Positions 8,864 through 17,674 are shown, counted from the first letter of the stretch. The stretch: DNA of 64,000 nt from Brevundimonas bacteroides DSM 4726 (GCF_000701445.1 NZ_JNIX01000013.1:215105-279104); one strand, 5' to 3'. Notes: generated by a model not told the origin, from the sequence alone. Made by a program: numbers and translations.

Positions 8864-9525
8864 CGAAGGTGCTGGGCGTGCTCGGCGGCATGGGGCCGGC
8901 GGCGACGGTGGCGTTCCTGGCGCGGGTGCAAACCCTGACCCCGGCTCAGGGCGACGCCGACCACATCCGGGTGGTCATGGACATGAACCCCCAGGTCCCG
9001 GACCGGAACACCCGGCCGGGCGAGGCCGAAGCCGAACTGGCGGCCATGGCGACGCGGTTGAAGGCGGCGGGGGCCGAAGTCCTGGCCATGCCGTGCAACA
9101 CCGCTCACGCCCAGAAGGCGGGGATTATGGCCGCGGGCCTGCCTTTCATTGACATGATCGCCGAGACGGTGGCCGCGGCGAAGGCCCATGACGCCGGGGC
9201 CATCGGCATCCTGGCCACGCCGGGTGGGGAGGCGCTCTATCGCGCCGCGCTCGGAGCGGAAGGCTTGCGGGCGGTCGTGCTCGGCGGCGAGGACCGCGAC
9301 GCCTTCATGGCCTGCATCTATGCGGTGAAGCGGGGCGACGTCCGGCCAGAAAGACGGGCGGAAATGCGGCGGCTGGCCGAAACGCTGAACGCAGCGGGCG
9401 CGGATGCGGTCATTGCGGGGTGTACGGAGGTTCCCCTGCTGCTCGACGCGTCCGATGTCCCTGTTCCCCTTGTCGATTCCGCCGAGGTTCTGGCGCGGGC
9501 CTGCGTCGAGGTCTGCCGGGCCTGA
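8860..9525 (+). CDS. Aspartate/glutamate racemase family protein
   Basis: A cofactor-independent racemase of the Asp/Glu/hydantoin superfamily, 221 residues. Both catalytic cysteines are visible: Cys79 in MPCNTAH and Cys188 in [10 protein letters not shown]. The N-terminus [11 protein letters not shown] is diagnostic. It starts inside the stop codon of the D-cysteine desulfhydrase gene, so the two form an operon for D-amino-acid interconversion. Aspartate racemase is the usual annotation; substrate specificity cannot be read from sequence. Confidence 0.88.
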   Translation: MTKVLGVLGGMGPAATVAFLARVQTLTPAQGDADHIRVVMDMNPQVPDRNTRPGEAEAELAAMATRLKAAGAEVLAMPCNTAHAQKAGIMAAGLPFIDMIAETVAAAKAHDAGAIGILATPGGEALYRAALGAEGLRAVVLGGEDRDAFMACIYAVKRGDVRPERRAEMRRLAETLNAAGADAVIAGCTEVPLLLDASDVPVPLVDSAEVLARACVEVCRA

Positions 9526-9531
9526 CGTGAC

Positions 9532-9570
9532 AGACCGTTCCTGTCCGGAACAGCTGTGTTCGAACGGTCT
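9532..9570. terminator. Inverted repeat after the racemase gene
   Basis: AGACCGTTC (9532-9540) and GAACGGTCT (9562-9570) form perfect 9-bp arms, and a smaller CTGT/ACAG inverted pair lies inside. It begins 7 bp after the racemase stop. There is no clear T-run, so it may be a weak terminator or an operator for the following phoX-like gene. Confidence 0.4.
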
Positions 9571-9660
9571 TGTGCTCGCCGTCAAACGGTAAAGCGGCCG
9601 ACACGTCCCCCTCAAGAACTCGCGATACCGGTGTCCTCCTGAACCCTGGGGGAGGCTGCC

Positions 9661-12120
9661 ATGACCGAACTGAAACGCGCCGGAACGCACGACGACGGCG
9701 ACGTCTGCGTCAACTTCTCGTCCAATCCGCACATCGACGACATCATCTCGGCGCGCAACTCGCGGCGTCAGGTGCTGGGCGGCATGGTCGCGGTGGCCGG
9801 CCTGTTCGGTCTGTCGGCCTGTGACAGCGACGATGGTGGCCAGACGCAGTCGAACGCCTCGGTTTCGGCGGGTGCCGCGGCTACGACGAGCACCGGCAAG
9901 AACGTGACCCTGATGGGCACGGCGACCAACGCCACGGGCGTGCTGTGGACACAGGTCTCGGGGCCGACCGTGGTCCTGACCAACGCCAACTCCAACAACG
10001 CCAGCTTCATCGCCCCGGCCGTGTCGGCTCCGACCCAGCTGGTCTTCGCATTCAATGCTCCGGGTTCGAACAACACGGTCGCCACCGCCAACACGACGGT
10101 GACAGTCAATCCGGCGACGCTCGGCTTCGCGGCCCTGCCTAAACTGTTGAACGATGTGGTGACCGTGCCGGAAGGCTATTCGATCAGCGTCCTCTATGCC
10201 CTGGGCGATCCGATCGCCCCGGGCGTGCCGGCCTTTGGCAATCAGGGCAATGACACCAACTTCGCTCAGCGCGCCGGCGACCACCACGACGGCATGTATT
10301 ATTTCGGCCTGAACGCCGCCGGCACGGGCCGCGACGACACGTCGAACACGCGCGGCATCCTCTGCATCAACCACGAGAACGTCACCGAGCAGTATCTGCA
10401 CGCGGGCGGGACCCTGACCGTCGTCAACGGCGCCCGCACCGTCCAGGCCGAGGTCGATCGCGAGATCGAGGCCCACGGCGTGGGCATCATCGAGGTGGCG
10501 CGGGCCTCGACCGGGACATGGGCCTACAACCAGGCCTCGACCTTCAACCGCCGCATCACGCCCAACACGCCGATGCAGTTGAACGGCCCCGTGCGGGGCG
10601 ACGCCAAGGTCCGCACCCTGTTCTCTCCCACCGGCGTCGCCGGCCGCGGCACGGTCAACAACTGCGCCAACGGCTATGCAGCCTGGGGCACCTACCTGAC
10701 GTGCGAGGAGAACTGGGCCGGGTATTTCAACCGGGCGGCGGGCGATAACGCCTTGCGTCCGGCCAAGGAAGGCCAGGCGTTCGCCCGCTACGGCGTGGCC
10801 GGCGGGCCGGTCGCCGGATTGAACTGGGGCACCTTCGTTTCGTCCGATCCGGCCGAGACCAAGTACCGCAAGTGGAACGCCTCGGTCCTGGCGGGTGACG
10901 CTACGGGCGATTTCCGCAATGAACCCAACCAGTACGGCTGGATCGTCGAGATCGACCCCTATGACCCCGCCTCGACGCCGCGCAAGCGCACGGCGCTCGG
11001 CCGCATGGCGCACGAAGGCGCCTGGCCGGCGAACTTCGTCGCCGGTCGTCCGCCGGTCTATTACATGGGCGACGACTCGCGCGGCGAGTACTTCTTCAAG
11101 TTCGTCTCGGCGACCAACTGGGATCCGGCGGATGCTCAGCGCGCGGATCGCCTCGCTGTCGGCGACAAGTATCTGGACAACGGCACCCTCTATGTCGCGC
11201 GCTTCGATGCGACGGGCCAGGGCGCGTGGCTGCCGCTGGTGTTCGGCCAGAACGGTCTGAATGCGTCAAACGCCCTCTACAGCTTCGACAACCAGGCCGA
11301 CGTCCTGATCCACGCCCGTCTGGCGGCCGACGCGGTCGGCGGCACCAAGATGGACCGTCCGGAGTGGGCGGGCGTCAACCCGGTCAACGGCGAGGTCTAT
11401 CTGACCCTGACCAACGGCAACGCCACGTCGCGGCCTCTGAACGGCACCGACGCGGCCAACCCGCGCCACTACAACGACCCCCGCACGACGGGCGCGGCCC
11501 AACGCGGCAACCCGAACGGCCACATCATCCGTCTGCGCGAGACAGGCGATAACGCCACGGCCCTGACCTTCCAGTGGGACATCTATCTGTTCGGCGCCGG
11601 GTCGGACCTGGACCCGGCCAATATCAACCTGTCGGGGCTGGACGCGACCAACGACTTCGCCAGCCCGGACGGTCTGTGGTTCTCTCGCCCGTCCAACCCG
11701 TCGGGCCAGATCAACCCGCTGCTGTGGATCCAGACCGATGACGGGTCGTTCACGGACCAGACCAACAACCAGATGCTGCTGGCCCTGCCGGGCCGTGTTG
11801 GCGACGGCGGCGCGCGCGCCATCACCAACACCGACGCGAGCGGCGCGACCCGCCAGCAGGCGACCATCGTCGGCCGAGCGCCCGGCCTGAACCTGAAGCG
11901 CTTCCTGGTCGGTCCCCGGAACGCCGAGATCACCGGCATCGACTCCACCCCGGATGGCCGCACGATCTTCGTCAACATCCAGCACCCCGGCGAGGGCGGC
12001 CCCACGGCGAACCCCTCGTCGAACTGGCCGACCAGCCAGTCGGGTCCGGGCAACAACGCCCGTCCGCGTTCGGCGACCATCGTGATCACCAAGAACGACG
12101 GCGGCGTGGTCGGTCTCTAA
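9661..12120 (+). CDS. phoX: PhoX-type phosphatase (DUF839), exported lipoprotein
   Basis: PhoX enzymes are Ca2+/Fe-dependent alkaline phosphatases that release phosphate from organic esters outside the cytoplasm. The 819 residues include family motifs HHDGMYYFGLN, ILCINHENVTEQYLH, YLTCEENWAGYF, EIDPYDP, MGDDSRGEYFFKF and LLWIQTDDGSFTDQ. The N-terminus has the twin-arginine stretch NSRRQVLGG (residues 34-40) and a lipobox LSAC with Cys54, so Tat export and lipidation are likely. Residues about 60-160 form a threonine/asparagine-rich Ig/PKD-like insert not needed by the catalytic domain. GGAGG precedes the ATG. No clear Pho box was recognised. Confidence 0.87.
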   Translation: MTELKRAGTHDDGDVCVNFSSNPHIDDIISARNSRRQVLGGMVAVAGLFGLSACDSDDGGQTQSNASVSAGAAATTSTGKNVTLMGTATNATGVLWTQVSGPTVVLTNANSNNASFIAPAVSAPTQLVFAFNAPGSNNTVATANTTVTVNPATLGFAALPKLLNDVVTVPEGYSISVLYALGDPIAPGVPAFGNQGNDTNFAQRAGDHHDGMYYFGLNAAGTGRDDTSNTRGILCINHENVTEQYLHAGGTLTVVNGARTVQAEVDREIEAHGVGIIEVARASTGTWAYNQASTFNRRITPNTPMQLNGPVRGDAKVRTLFSPTGVAGRGTVNNCANGYAAWGTYLTCEENWAGYFNRAAGDNALRPAKEGQAFARYGVAGGPVAGLNWGTFVSSDPAETKYRKWNASVLAGDATGDFRNEPNQYGWIVEIDPYDPASTPRKRTALGRMAHEGAWPANFVAGRPPVYYMGDDSRGEYFFKFVSATNWDPADAQRADRLAVGDKYLDNGTLYVARFDATGQGAWLPLVFGQNGLNASNALYSFDNQADVLIHARLAADAVGGTKMDRPEWAGVNPVNGEVYLTLTNGNATSRPLNGTDAANPRHYNDPRTTGAAQRGNPNGHIIRLRETGDNATALTFQWDIYLFGAGSDLDPANINLSGLDATNDFASPDGLWFSRPSNPSGQINPLLWIQTDDGSFTDQTNNQMLLALPGRVGDGGARAITNTDASGATRQQATIVGRAPGLNLKRFLVGPRNAEITGIDSTPDGRTIFVNIQHPGEGGPTANPSSNWPTSQSGPGNNARPRSATIVITKNDGGVVGL

Positions 12121-12147
12121 GACGACCCCAGACGATTTGAAGGGGAG

Positions 12148-12176
12148 GGGCGCGTCGGCCACGGCGCGCCCTTTCT
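12148..12176 (+). terminator. Terminator after phoX
   Basis: GGGCGCG (12148-12154) pairs with CGCGCCC (12165-12171) across a 10-nt loop and is followed by TTTCTCTT. Confidence 0.6.
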
Positions 12177-12212
12177 CTTGCCCCGCCTGCGCGACCCCGC
12201 CATTCAGGGTCC

Positions 12213-13151
12213 GTGCAAAGACAAAGCCTCATCATCGATTGCGACCCGGGCGTGGATGACGCCGTGGGACTGCTCCTCGCCTTCGCCTCGCCGGAACTGG
12301 ACTTGCTGGCGGTGACCACGGTGGCGGGCAATGTCTCGCTGGAGCGCACGACCCGCAACGCCCGCATCCTGCGCCAGATCGCAGGGCGGGAGGACGTGCC
12401 TGTCTTCGCCGGGGCGGAGCGGCCGTTGCGGCGCGATCCTGCCGACGCTGGAGACTTTCACGGGGCCGAGGGACTGGGCGGGCTGGAGACGTTCGAGCCG
12501 GATGCACCCGCCGCGCCCGAAGTGGCGGCTCACGCGATCGTCGAGGCGGTGATGTCGCGCCCGGCCGGGTCGGTCGCGCTGGCCGTCATGGGCCCGATGA
12601 CCAATCTGGCGCTGGCGCTGCGGGCCGAGCCTGCCTTGGCCGAACGGCTGGGGCCGGTCGTAATCATGGGCGGGGCGCGGTCTGAGGGCGGCAACATCAC
12701 GGCCTCGGCGGAATACAACATCTGGGCCGATCCGGACGCGGCGGCCCAGGTGTTCGCCAGCGACTGCCGCATCACCGTGCTGGGTCTGGACGCGACCCAT
12801 CAGGTTCGGGCGACGGCGGATCGGATCGCGGCCATCCAGGCCTTGCCCGGCTTCTGCGCGCGGACGGCGGCGGCGCTGCTGCGGTTCTCGCAGGACGTCG
12901 AGCGCCGGATCGTCGGCTGGGACTGGGCGCCGCTGCACGACCCCTGCACCATCGCCTGGCTGCTGAAACCCGAACTGTTCCGGGCCGTGCCGTGCCGGAT
13001 CGAGGTCGAGACCGAAAGCGATCTGACCCGCGGCCATACCGCGGTGGAGTTGCGGGTCGATGCGGCCAGCGCCCGGCATCACTGGGTGGCCGAGGCCGAT
13101 GCCCAAGGGGTTTTCGACCTGATTGCCGAGCGGTTGGAGCGGTTGCCATGA
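12213..13151 (+). CDS. Inosine-uridine preferring nucleoside hydrolase
   Basis: It splits ribonucleosides into base and ribose. The signature calcium-binding DCDPGVDDAVGLLLA is at residues 9-23, with MGPMTNLALAL, VVIMGGA, EYNIWADPDAA and HDPCTIAWLL downstream. Length 312 fits the family. The start is GTG. The stop overlaps the ribokinase ATG by 4 nt, so the ribose released is passed to the next enzyme: a compact nucleoside salvage operon. Confidence 0.92.
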   Translation: MQRQSLIIDCDPGVDDAVGLLLAFASPELDLLAVTTVAGNVSLERTTRNARILRQIAGREDVPVFAGAERPLRRDPADAGDFHGAEGLGGLETFEPDAPAAPEVAAHAIVEAVMSRPAGSVALAVMGPMTNLALALRAEPALAERLGPVVIMGGARSEGGNITASAEYNIWADPDAAAQVFASDCRITVLGLDATHQVRATADRIAAIQALPGFCARTAAALLRFSQDVERRIVGWDWAPLHDPCTIAWLLKPELFRAVPCRIEVETESDLTRGHTAVELRVDAASARHHWVAEADAQGVFDLIAERLERLP

Positions 13152-14023
13152 CGCGGCTGACGGTCATCGGCTCGATCAACCTGGACCTCGTTGCCACGGC
13201 GCCGCGTCTGCCCCTCGCGGGCGAGACCGTGACGGGGGCCGCGCTCGCGCGTCATCCCGGCGGCAAGGGCGCCAATCAGGCGCTGGCGGCAGCGCGGCTG
13301 GGGGGCGAGGTCGCCCTGATCGGGCAGATCGGCGATGATGCGATGGCGGACGAGGCTCTGGCTCTGCTGAGGGCCGGCGGCGTCGATTTGTCGGGCGTCG
13401 CGGTCGATCCGACCGCTCCGACAGGCGTGGCGCTGATTGCGGTCGATCCGTCGGGCGAGAACCAGATTGTGGTGGCGGCCGGGGCGAACCACGGCATGAC
13501 GCTCGACCAGCTTCCGGCAAGGGTCGAGGGACCGCTGATCGTTCAGCTCGAGCTGCCGATCCCCACGGTCGAGGCGGCGGTGGGTCGGGCTGCGGGCTTC
13601 GTCTGCGCCAACCTGGCCCCCGCCCAGCCGGTGTCGGAGGCCCTGGTGCGGCGCGCGGACCTGATCGTGGTCAATGAGGGCGAGGCCGCATTCTACGGCG
13701 ATGCCCTGCACGCGGGCGGCGGCCGGGTCGTGGTGACCCAAGGCGCGCGGGGCGCGGAAATGTATCAGCGCGGCCTCAGGCTGGCAGCGGCGACGCCGCC
13801 CGCCGTGACGGCCATCGATGCCACCGGGGCCGGCGACGCCTTCGTCGGGGCAATCACGGTGGCGCTGATCGAAGGCATGGACGCTGAGGCGGCGCTCTCG
13901 TTCGCCTGCGCCGCCGGAGCCCTGGCGGCCACGCGGGCGGGGGCGCAGCCGTCGCTGCCGGGCCGCGATGATGTCGAGCGCATCCTGGCGGCAGGCGAGC
14001 CAAGGCTTGGCGAACACGGTTGA
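13148..14023 (+). CDS. rbsK: Ribokinase (PfkB family)
   Basis: It phosphorylates ribose to ribose-5-phosphate. The 291 residues contain the N-terminal signature GSINLDLVATAPRLPLAGET, HPGGKGANQALAAARLG and the catalytic C-terminal motif DATGAGDAFVGA, whose last Asp is the base. The start ATG overlaps the nucleoside hydrolase stop. Together they convert nucleosides to ribose-5-phosphate plus free base. Confidence 0.92.
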   Translation: MTRLTVIGSINLDLVATAPRLPLAGETVTGAALARHPGGKGANQALAAARLGGEVALIGQIGDDAMADEALALLRAGGVDLSGVAVDPTAPTGVALIAVDPSGENQIVVAAGANHGMTLDQLPARVEGPLIVQLELPIPTVEAAVGRAAGFVCANLAPAQPVSEALVRRADLIVVNEGEAAFYGDALHAGGGRVVVTQGARGAEMYQRGLRLAAATPPAVTAIDATGAGDAFVGAITVALIEGMDAEAALSFACAAGALAATRAGAQPSLPGRDDVERILAAGEPRLGEHG

Positions 14024-14075
14024 CGCGGCCTAGGGTCGGAGGCCGTCGGGGGGACGGTGCCATCTTGAGAGCGCC

Positions 14076-14744
14076 ATGCGCCGTCGTACCCGTCTCGTCG
14101 TACCTGCCTTGGCCTTGGCCGTGCTTACGCTGATGAGCGCGTGCCAGCCCGGCGCTCCTGAAGAGGAGGCTTCGGCCGCAGGCGATGGCCTGGTGTTCGA
14201 TGACGCGGTTCCGGCGGACTACGACTGGGCCTTCACCGTGCACGGGGGTTCGGGCGACCTGCAGTTCGGCGACGGGGACTGGGCCGAGGGCGAGCACCTG
14301 TTCGCCCTGTCCTGCCTGCCGCGCTCGCGTCAGCTCGAGATGACCTGGCCGGGAGGGGGCGAGGCCGTGCTGACCGCAGGCACGGCCACCGGGACCTTCG
14401 AGCATGCCAGCCGGGCGCCGACGGAGCACCCTGTCTTCGCCGCCCTGAAGACCTCGGGCGTGATCGCAGTCGGAAGAGGCGGCAGCGATTTGCGCCTCGC
14501 AGCCGAGCGTGAAGGGCGCGCCGCCCTGGCCGACTTCTTCGCCTACTGCGATGACGGCCGCGAACCCCGGCCGCCGGAGCCCGTCCGCGAGCCTCCCACC
14601 GAGCCGGAGGAGGCGAACACGTCGGCAGCCGAAACCTCCTCGGAGGCCCAGCCGGAGCCCGAGTCCACCGCGCCGCCCGCCGCCCAGCCGCAGGCCGAAG
14701 CCGCCAAGGACGATGCCGCCCCTGTCGCCGCGGATCCCGCCTAG
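14076..14744 (+). CDS. Hypothetical lipoprotein with Pro/Glu/Ala-rich tail
   Basis: Not recognised as a named family. Residues 1-23 are a lipoprotein signal with lipobox LMSAC. The globular middle (about 35-160) reads DYDWAFTVHGGSGDLQFGDGDW and could be a small beta-rich domain. The last 55 residues are low-complexity Pro/Glu/Ala (EPRPPEPVREPPTEPEE), likely disordered. It follows rbsK by 52 bp on the same strand but has no functional tie to it. Confidence 0.7.
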   Translation: MRRRTRLVVPALALAVLTLMSACQPGAPEEEASAAGDGLVFDDAVPADYDWAFTVHGGSGDLQFGDGDWAEGEHLFALSCLPRSRQLEMTWPGGGEAVLTAGTATGTFEHASRAPTEHPVFAALKTSGVIAVGRGGSDLRLAAEREGRAALADFFAYCDDGREPRPPEPVREPPTEPEEANTSAAETSSEAQPEPESTAPPAAQPQAEAAKDDAAPVAADPA

Positions 14745-14807
14745 ACGGTCACGATCAGCCGGACGACGGGCCTGGTTTGGGCGATCCTCAAGAGCCGCTG
14801 AGCGGTC

Positions 14808-15317
14808 TCAGCCCGGCGCGCCGAGATAGTCGCGCTTGCCCAGAGGAACCCCGGCCTGACGTAGCAGGGCATAGGCCGTGGTCAGGTGGAAGTAGACGTT
14901 GGGCAGGGCGAAGCCGGTGACATAGGGCCGACCCTCGAACGCCATCTGGCCGCCGGGGAAGGTCAGGATCACCTCGCGCGCTTCCTGGCCGTCGATGGCG
15001 TCGCGAGGGACCGAACCGATGTAGGCCAGGGTCTCGGCGATGCGGCCCTTCAGATCGGCGATGCTGACTTCGCTGTCGTCGTGCACCGGGGCGGCGACGC
15101 CAGACAGGCGTGAGACGCACAGCTTGGCGCCGTCGCAGGCGATCTGCACCTGCTTGCGCAGCGGGTGCATGTCCGGCGCGAGGCGGTTGTCCAGCCAGGC
15201 CTCGGCGTCCTGACCGGTCGCGGCGGCATGGGCGACGGCCTTGTCGAGGACGCCGTCGAGAGCGCGCAGGCCCCGGGTCAAGGCGGGCACGCTGAGATCG
15301 TAGAGTTCGGTGGCCAT
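14808..15317 (-). CDS. DUF1993 family protein (DinB-like fold)
   Basis: 169 residues matching the DUF1993 family in length and in its C-terminal sequence (NVYFHLTTAYALLRQAGVPLGKRDYLG) and N-terminal LYDLSVPALTRGLRALDGVLDKA. Members are predicted four-helix DinB-like proteins of unknown function. AAGGAG lies 6 bp before the ATG on the minus strand. It is followed 55 bp upstream on the same strand by the alcohol dehydrogenase gene. Confidence 0.8.
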   Translation of the reverse strand: MATELYDLSVPALTRGLRALDGVLDKAVAHAAATGQDAEAWLDNRLAPDMHPLRKQVQIACDGAKLCVSRLSGVAAPVHDDSEVSIADLKGRIAETLAYIGSVPRDAIDGQEAREVILTFPGGQMAFEGRPYVTGFALPNVYFHLTTAYALLRQAGVPLGKRDYLGAPG

Positions 15318-15372
15318 TGGGGTCTCCTTCTGGCGTCACCTTAGCCGGGCGGGGCCGCGAGGGAAGCGGTCG

Positions 15373-16506
15373 TCAGAAGGTGACGACCAGCCGCACGACC
15401 TCACCGGCATGCAGCCGGTCGAAGCCCGTGTTGATGTCGTCCAGCGCGATCGTGCCACTCATCAGCCGGTCGACCGGCAGGCGGCCCTGGCGATACAGGG
15501 CGACGTAGCGGGGAATGTCGCGGCTGGGCACGCAGGTGCCGATGTAGGAGCCCTTCAGCGTCCGCTCCTCGCCGACCAGGGAGACCACGTTGACCGGGAG
15601 CGCCGCGTCCGGTGGCGGCAGGCCGGCGGTGACGGTCAGGCCGCCGCGCCGGGTCATCTTCCAGGCGGCTTCCAAGGCACGCACTGACCCGGCCATTTCG
15701 ATCGCGACATCGACCCCGCCGTTCGTCAGGGCGCGGACCTGATCGACCGCGTCCGGATCGGCGGCGTTGACGGTGTGGACGGGGCCGAGCGTGCGGGCGA
15801 GCGCCAGCTTGTCCTCCGACAGATCGACGGCGACCACGGGCGAGGCTCCGCAGGCCAGAGCGCCGAGCACGCTGGCGAGGCCGACGCCCCCGAGACCCAC
15901 CACGACCACGCTCTGGCCCGCGCGGACCCCGGCCGTGTTCACGACGGCGCCCACGCCGGTCAGCACCGCGCACCCGAACAGGGCGGCCTCCTCGAAGCTC
16001 AGAGCCGGGTCGATCTTTACGAGGGACCGGCGCGACACCACCGCCCGCTCGGCGAAGGCGGAGCAGCCGAGGTGGTGGTTCAGGGGCTCGCCCTCGCGGA
16101 AGATGCGGCGGCGGCCGGACAAGAGCTCGCCCCGGCCGTTGGCCGCCGCGCCGGGTTCGCACAGCGCCGGTCGGCCCTCGGCACAGGGCGCGCAATGACC
16201 GCACGACGGCATGAAGACCATGGCGACATGATCCCCGACGGCGAGGTCGTTGACGCCGTCTCCCAGCGCCTCGACGACGCCCGCCGCCTCATGGCCCAGC
16301 GCCATCGGCAGGGGGCGGGGCCGGTCGCCGTTGATGACGCTGAGGTCGGAGTGGCACAGGCCCGCGGCCTTGATGGCGACCAGCACTTCGCCGAGGCCGG
16401 GCGGGTCCAGGGTGACGGTCTCGAGGCTCAGCGGGCGGCTGTCGGCATAGGGCCGGGCGGCTCCGGACTGGCGCAAAACGGCGGCGCGGGCGGTGATCGG
16501 CGACAT
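15373..16506 (-). CDS. Zinc-dependent alcohol dehydrogenase (MDR family)
   Basis: A medium-chain NAD(P)-dependent oxidoreductase of about 377 residues. Catalytic zinc ligands are Cys51 (CHSDL), His72-Glu73 (GHEAAG) and a later Cys in FGCAVLTG. The structural zinc site has Cys102, 105, 108 and 116 (SCGHCAPCAEGRPALC). The Rossmann motif GLGGVGLA follows. The arrangement resembles class III-type alcohol/formaldehyde dehydrogenases, but the substrate is open. The start MSPITARAAV is chosen because the upstream open frame has no family similarity. Confidence 0.88.
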   Translation of the reverse strand: MSPITARAAVLRQSGAARPYADSRPLSLETVTLDPPGLGEVLVAIKAAGLCHSDLSVINGDRPRPLPMALGHEAAGVVEALGDGVNDLAVGDHVAMVFMPSCGHCAPCAEGRPALCEPGAAANGRGELLSGRRRIFREGEPLNHHLGCSAFAERAVVSRRSLVKIDPALSFEEAALFGCAVLTGVGAVVNTAGVRAGQSVVVVGLGGVGLASVLGALACGASPVVAVDLSEDKLALARTLGPVHTVNAADPDAVDQVRALTNGGVDVAIEMAGSVRALEAAWKMTRRGGLTVTAGLPPPDAALPVNVVSLVGEERTLKGSYIGTCVPSRDIPRYVALYRQGRLPVDRLMSGTIALDDINTGFDRLHAGEVVRLVVTF

Positions 16507-16553
16507 GGCGGGCCTCTGTTTGCGCACTAACGCGCAGCGCGCGGCGCTTCGCG

Positions 16554-16672
16554 GCTTGAGCGCGGATGCTCGCTTGATTGGATAGGCGCTTGACGTCGCG
16601 GAGGCCAAGCCCGAGCGTCGGGTCAGGCGCGCATCAGACTCGCCGAGGAAACCCACGAAGCCGCGCTCAAGC
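16554..16672. repeat. 12-bp inverted repeat in the gap before the thioesterase gene
   Basis: GCTTGAGCGCGG (16554-16565) has its exact inverse CCGCGCTCAAGC at 16661-16672. The second arm overlaps the start of a 41-bp element repeated elsewhere. The 211-bp gap holds no gene; it contains the promoters of two divergent genes. Confidence 0.5.
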
Positions 16673-16704
16673 TGCTAGGGACCGCGTCCCGAGCGTTAGC
16701 GCCC
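16664..16704 (+). repeat. 41-bp leader repeat, copy A (13 bp before the thioesterase ATG)
   Basis: 37 of 41 positions match copy B at 17621-17661. Shared cores are CGCTCAAGC, GACCGCGTC and CGAGCGTTAGCGCCC. In both copies exactly 13 bp separate its end from an ATG. The ends carry inverse GCGCT/AGCGC-type sequence, so a hairpin in the leader is possible. Confidence 0.75.
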
Positions 16705-16717
16705 AAGAAGGACCGTC

Positions 16718-17155
16718 ATGGCCGGAACCATCGAACGCACGCACCGCAACGACTACCGCCGCTTCCAGGCCATCTCGACGCGCTGGATGGACAATGATGT
16801 CTACGGCCACGTGAACAACGTGGTCTATTATTCCTTCTTCGACACGGCGGTGAACCGGCTGCTGGTCGTGTCGGGGCAGCTGGACATCCACCACGGCAAG
16901 GTCATCGGCCTGGTCGCCGAGACGGGGTGCCGATACTTTTCGCCGACGGCATTCCCTGACGAGATCGAGGCGGGCGTGCGTGTGGCGCACGTCGGCACGT
17001 CGTCGGTCCGATACGAGATCGGCCTGTTCAAGAAAAACGAGGATGAGGCGGCAGCGGTGGGCTTCTTCGTCCACGTCTATGTGGATCGGGAGACAAACCG
17101 GCCGGTGCCCTTGTCGGACGGGATGCGGGGCTTCCTGGCCAGCCTGGCGACCTAA
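16718..17155 (+). CDS. Acyl-CoA thioesterase, hotdog fold (4-hydroxybenzoyl-CoA thioesterase type)
   Basis: A 145-residue single hotdog domain. The signature [29 protein letters not shown] contains the catalytic Asp of the 4HBT family. Such enzymes hydrolyse acyl-CoA or aryl-CoA thioesters. GAAGGA precedes the ATG. It is transcribed alone between the alcohol dehydrogenase (divergent) and a palindromic element that follows it. The substrate is not predictable. Confidence 0.85.
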   Translation: MAGTIERTHRNDYRRFQAISTRWMDNDVYGHVNNVVYYSFFDTAVNRLLVVSGQLDIHHGKVIGLVAETGCRYFSPTAFPDEIEAGVRVAHVGTSSVRYEIGLFKKNEDEAAAVGFFVHVYVDRETNRPVPLSDGMRGFLASLAT

Positions 17156-17164
17156 TGACCTTTT

Positions 17165-17310
17165 CCCTCCCCCTTGGGGGGAGGGCAGGTCGCGAAGCGA
17201 CCGGGTGGGGCGGCAAGGCTGAACACACGCGATGGCAGAGATTGGGTCGCCGGGCCGCCCCCACCCGGTCTCCGCTCCGCTTCGACCCCCCTCCCCGTGC
17301 CGTGGAGGGA
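17165..17310. repeat. Large imperfect palindromic element between convergent genes
   Basis: ACCGGGTGGGGCGGC (17200-17214) is inverted at 17254-17269 with one extra G. Each outer end carries its own small hairpin of CCCTCC/GGAGGG type. The element fills the gap between the thioesterase stop and the stop of the opposing small membrane gene. It resembles the dispersed intergenic palindromes of alphaproteobacteria and may also act as a bidirectional transcription end. Confidence 0.7.
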
Positions 17311-17319
17311 CAAAGACCG

Positions 17320-17505
17320 TCAATCGTCCATATAGCCCAGCAGTGCCAATGCGCCGACGCCCGTCAGGACGCCCAGCGCGAAGGCGGCGACGATGGAGCC
17401 GGTAGCGACGGCGGTGGAGACCGTGACGGGCCGGGCCTCGTACCATTCGACGATGTCGGCCTCGCCCTCGTCGGCGGCGTCTTCGTAGGTGTCGGCGGTG
17501 CTCAT
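17320..17505 (-). CDS. Small single-pass membrane protein
   Basis: A 61-residue protein with an acidic N-terminus (TYEDAADEGEADIVEWYEARP) and one hydrophobic helix (about residues 30-56, TAVATGSIVAAFALGVLTGVGALALLGY). AGGAG lies 7 bp before the ATG on the minus strand, which supports real translation. It is not recognised as a named family. Confidence 0.65.
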   Translation of the reverse strand: MSTADTYEDAADEGEADIVEWYEARPVTVSTAVATGSIVAAFALGVLTGVGALALLGYMDD

Positions 17506-17620
17506 CGCGGGGCTCCTGTCGGGGTCTGAGTTTCAACCCGCGTCAAGCGCGGCGGTTCCGGCGGCTCCGTCGTGACAGGGCAGCGACCATCGGCTAGATG
17601 CGGCCGATCCCGACTGATCG

Positions 17621-17661
17621 CGCTCAAGCAGCGAGCGACCGCGTCGCGAGCGTTAGCGCCC
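17621..17661 (+). repeat. 41-bp leader repeat, copy B (13 bp before the yebC ATG)
   Basis: Second copy of the element at 16664-16704, differing at 4 of 41 positions, again ending 13 bp before an ATG. The following protein also starts Met-Ala-Gly, though the coding regions are otherwise unrelated. Confidence 0.75.
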
Positions 17662-17674
17662 TTACGAGACAAAC

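Noticed and set aside
8833..11013. A 726-codon minus-strand frame opposite the racemase and phoX
   Set aside because: Mirrors codon bias of the real plus-strand genes and has no family motifs.
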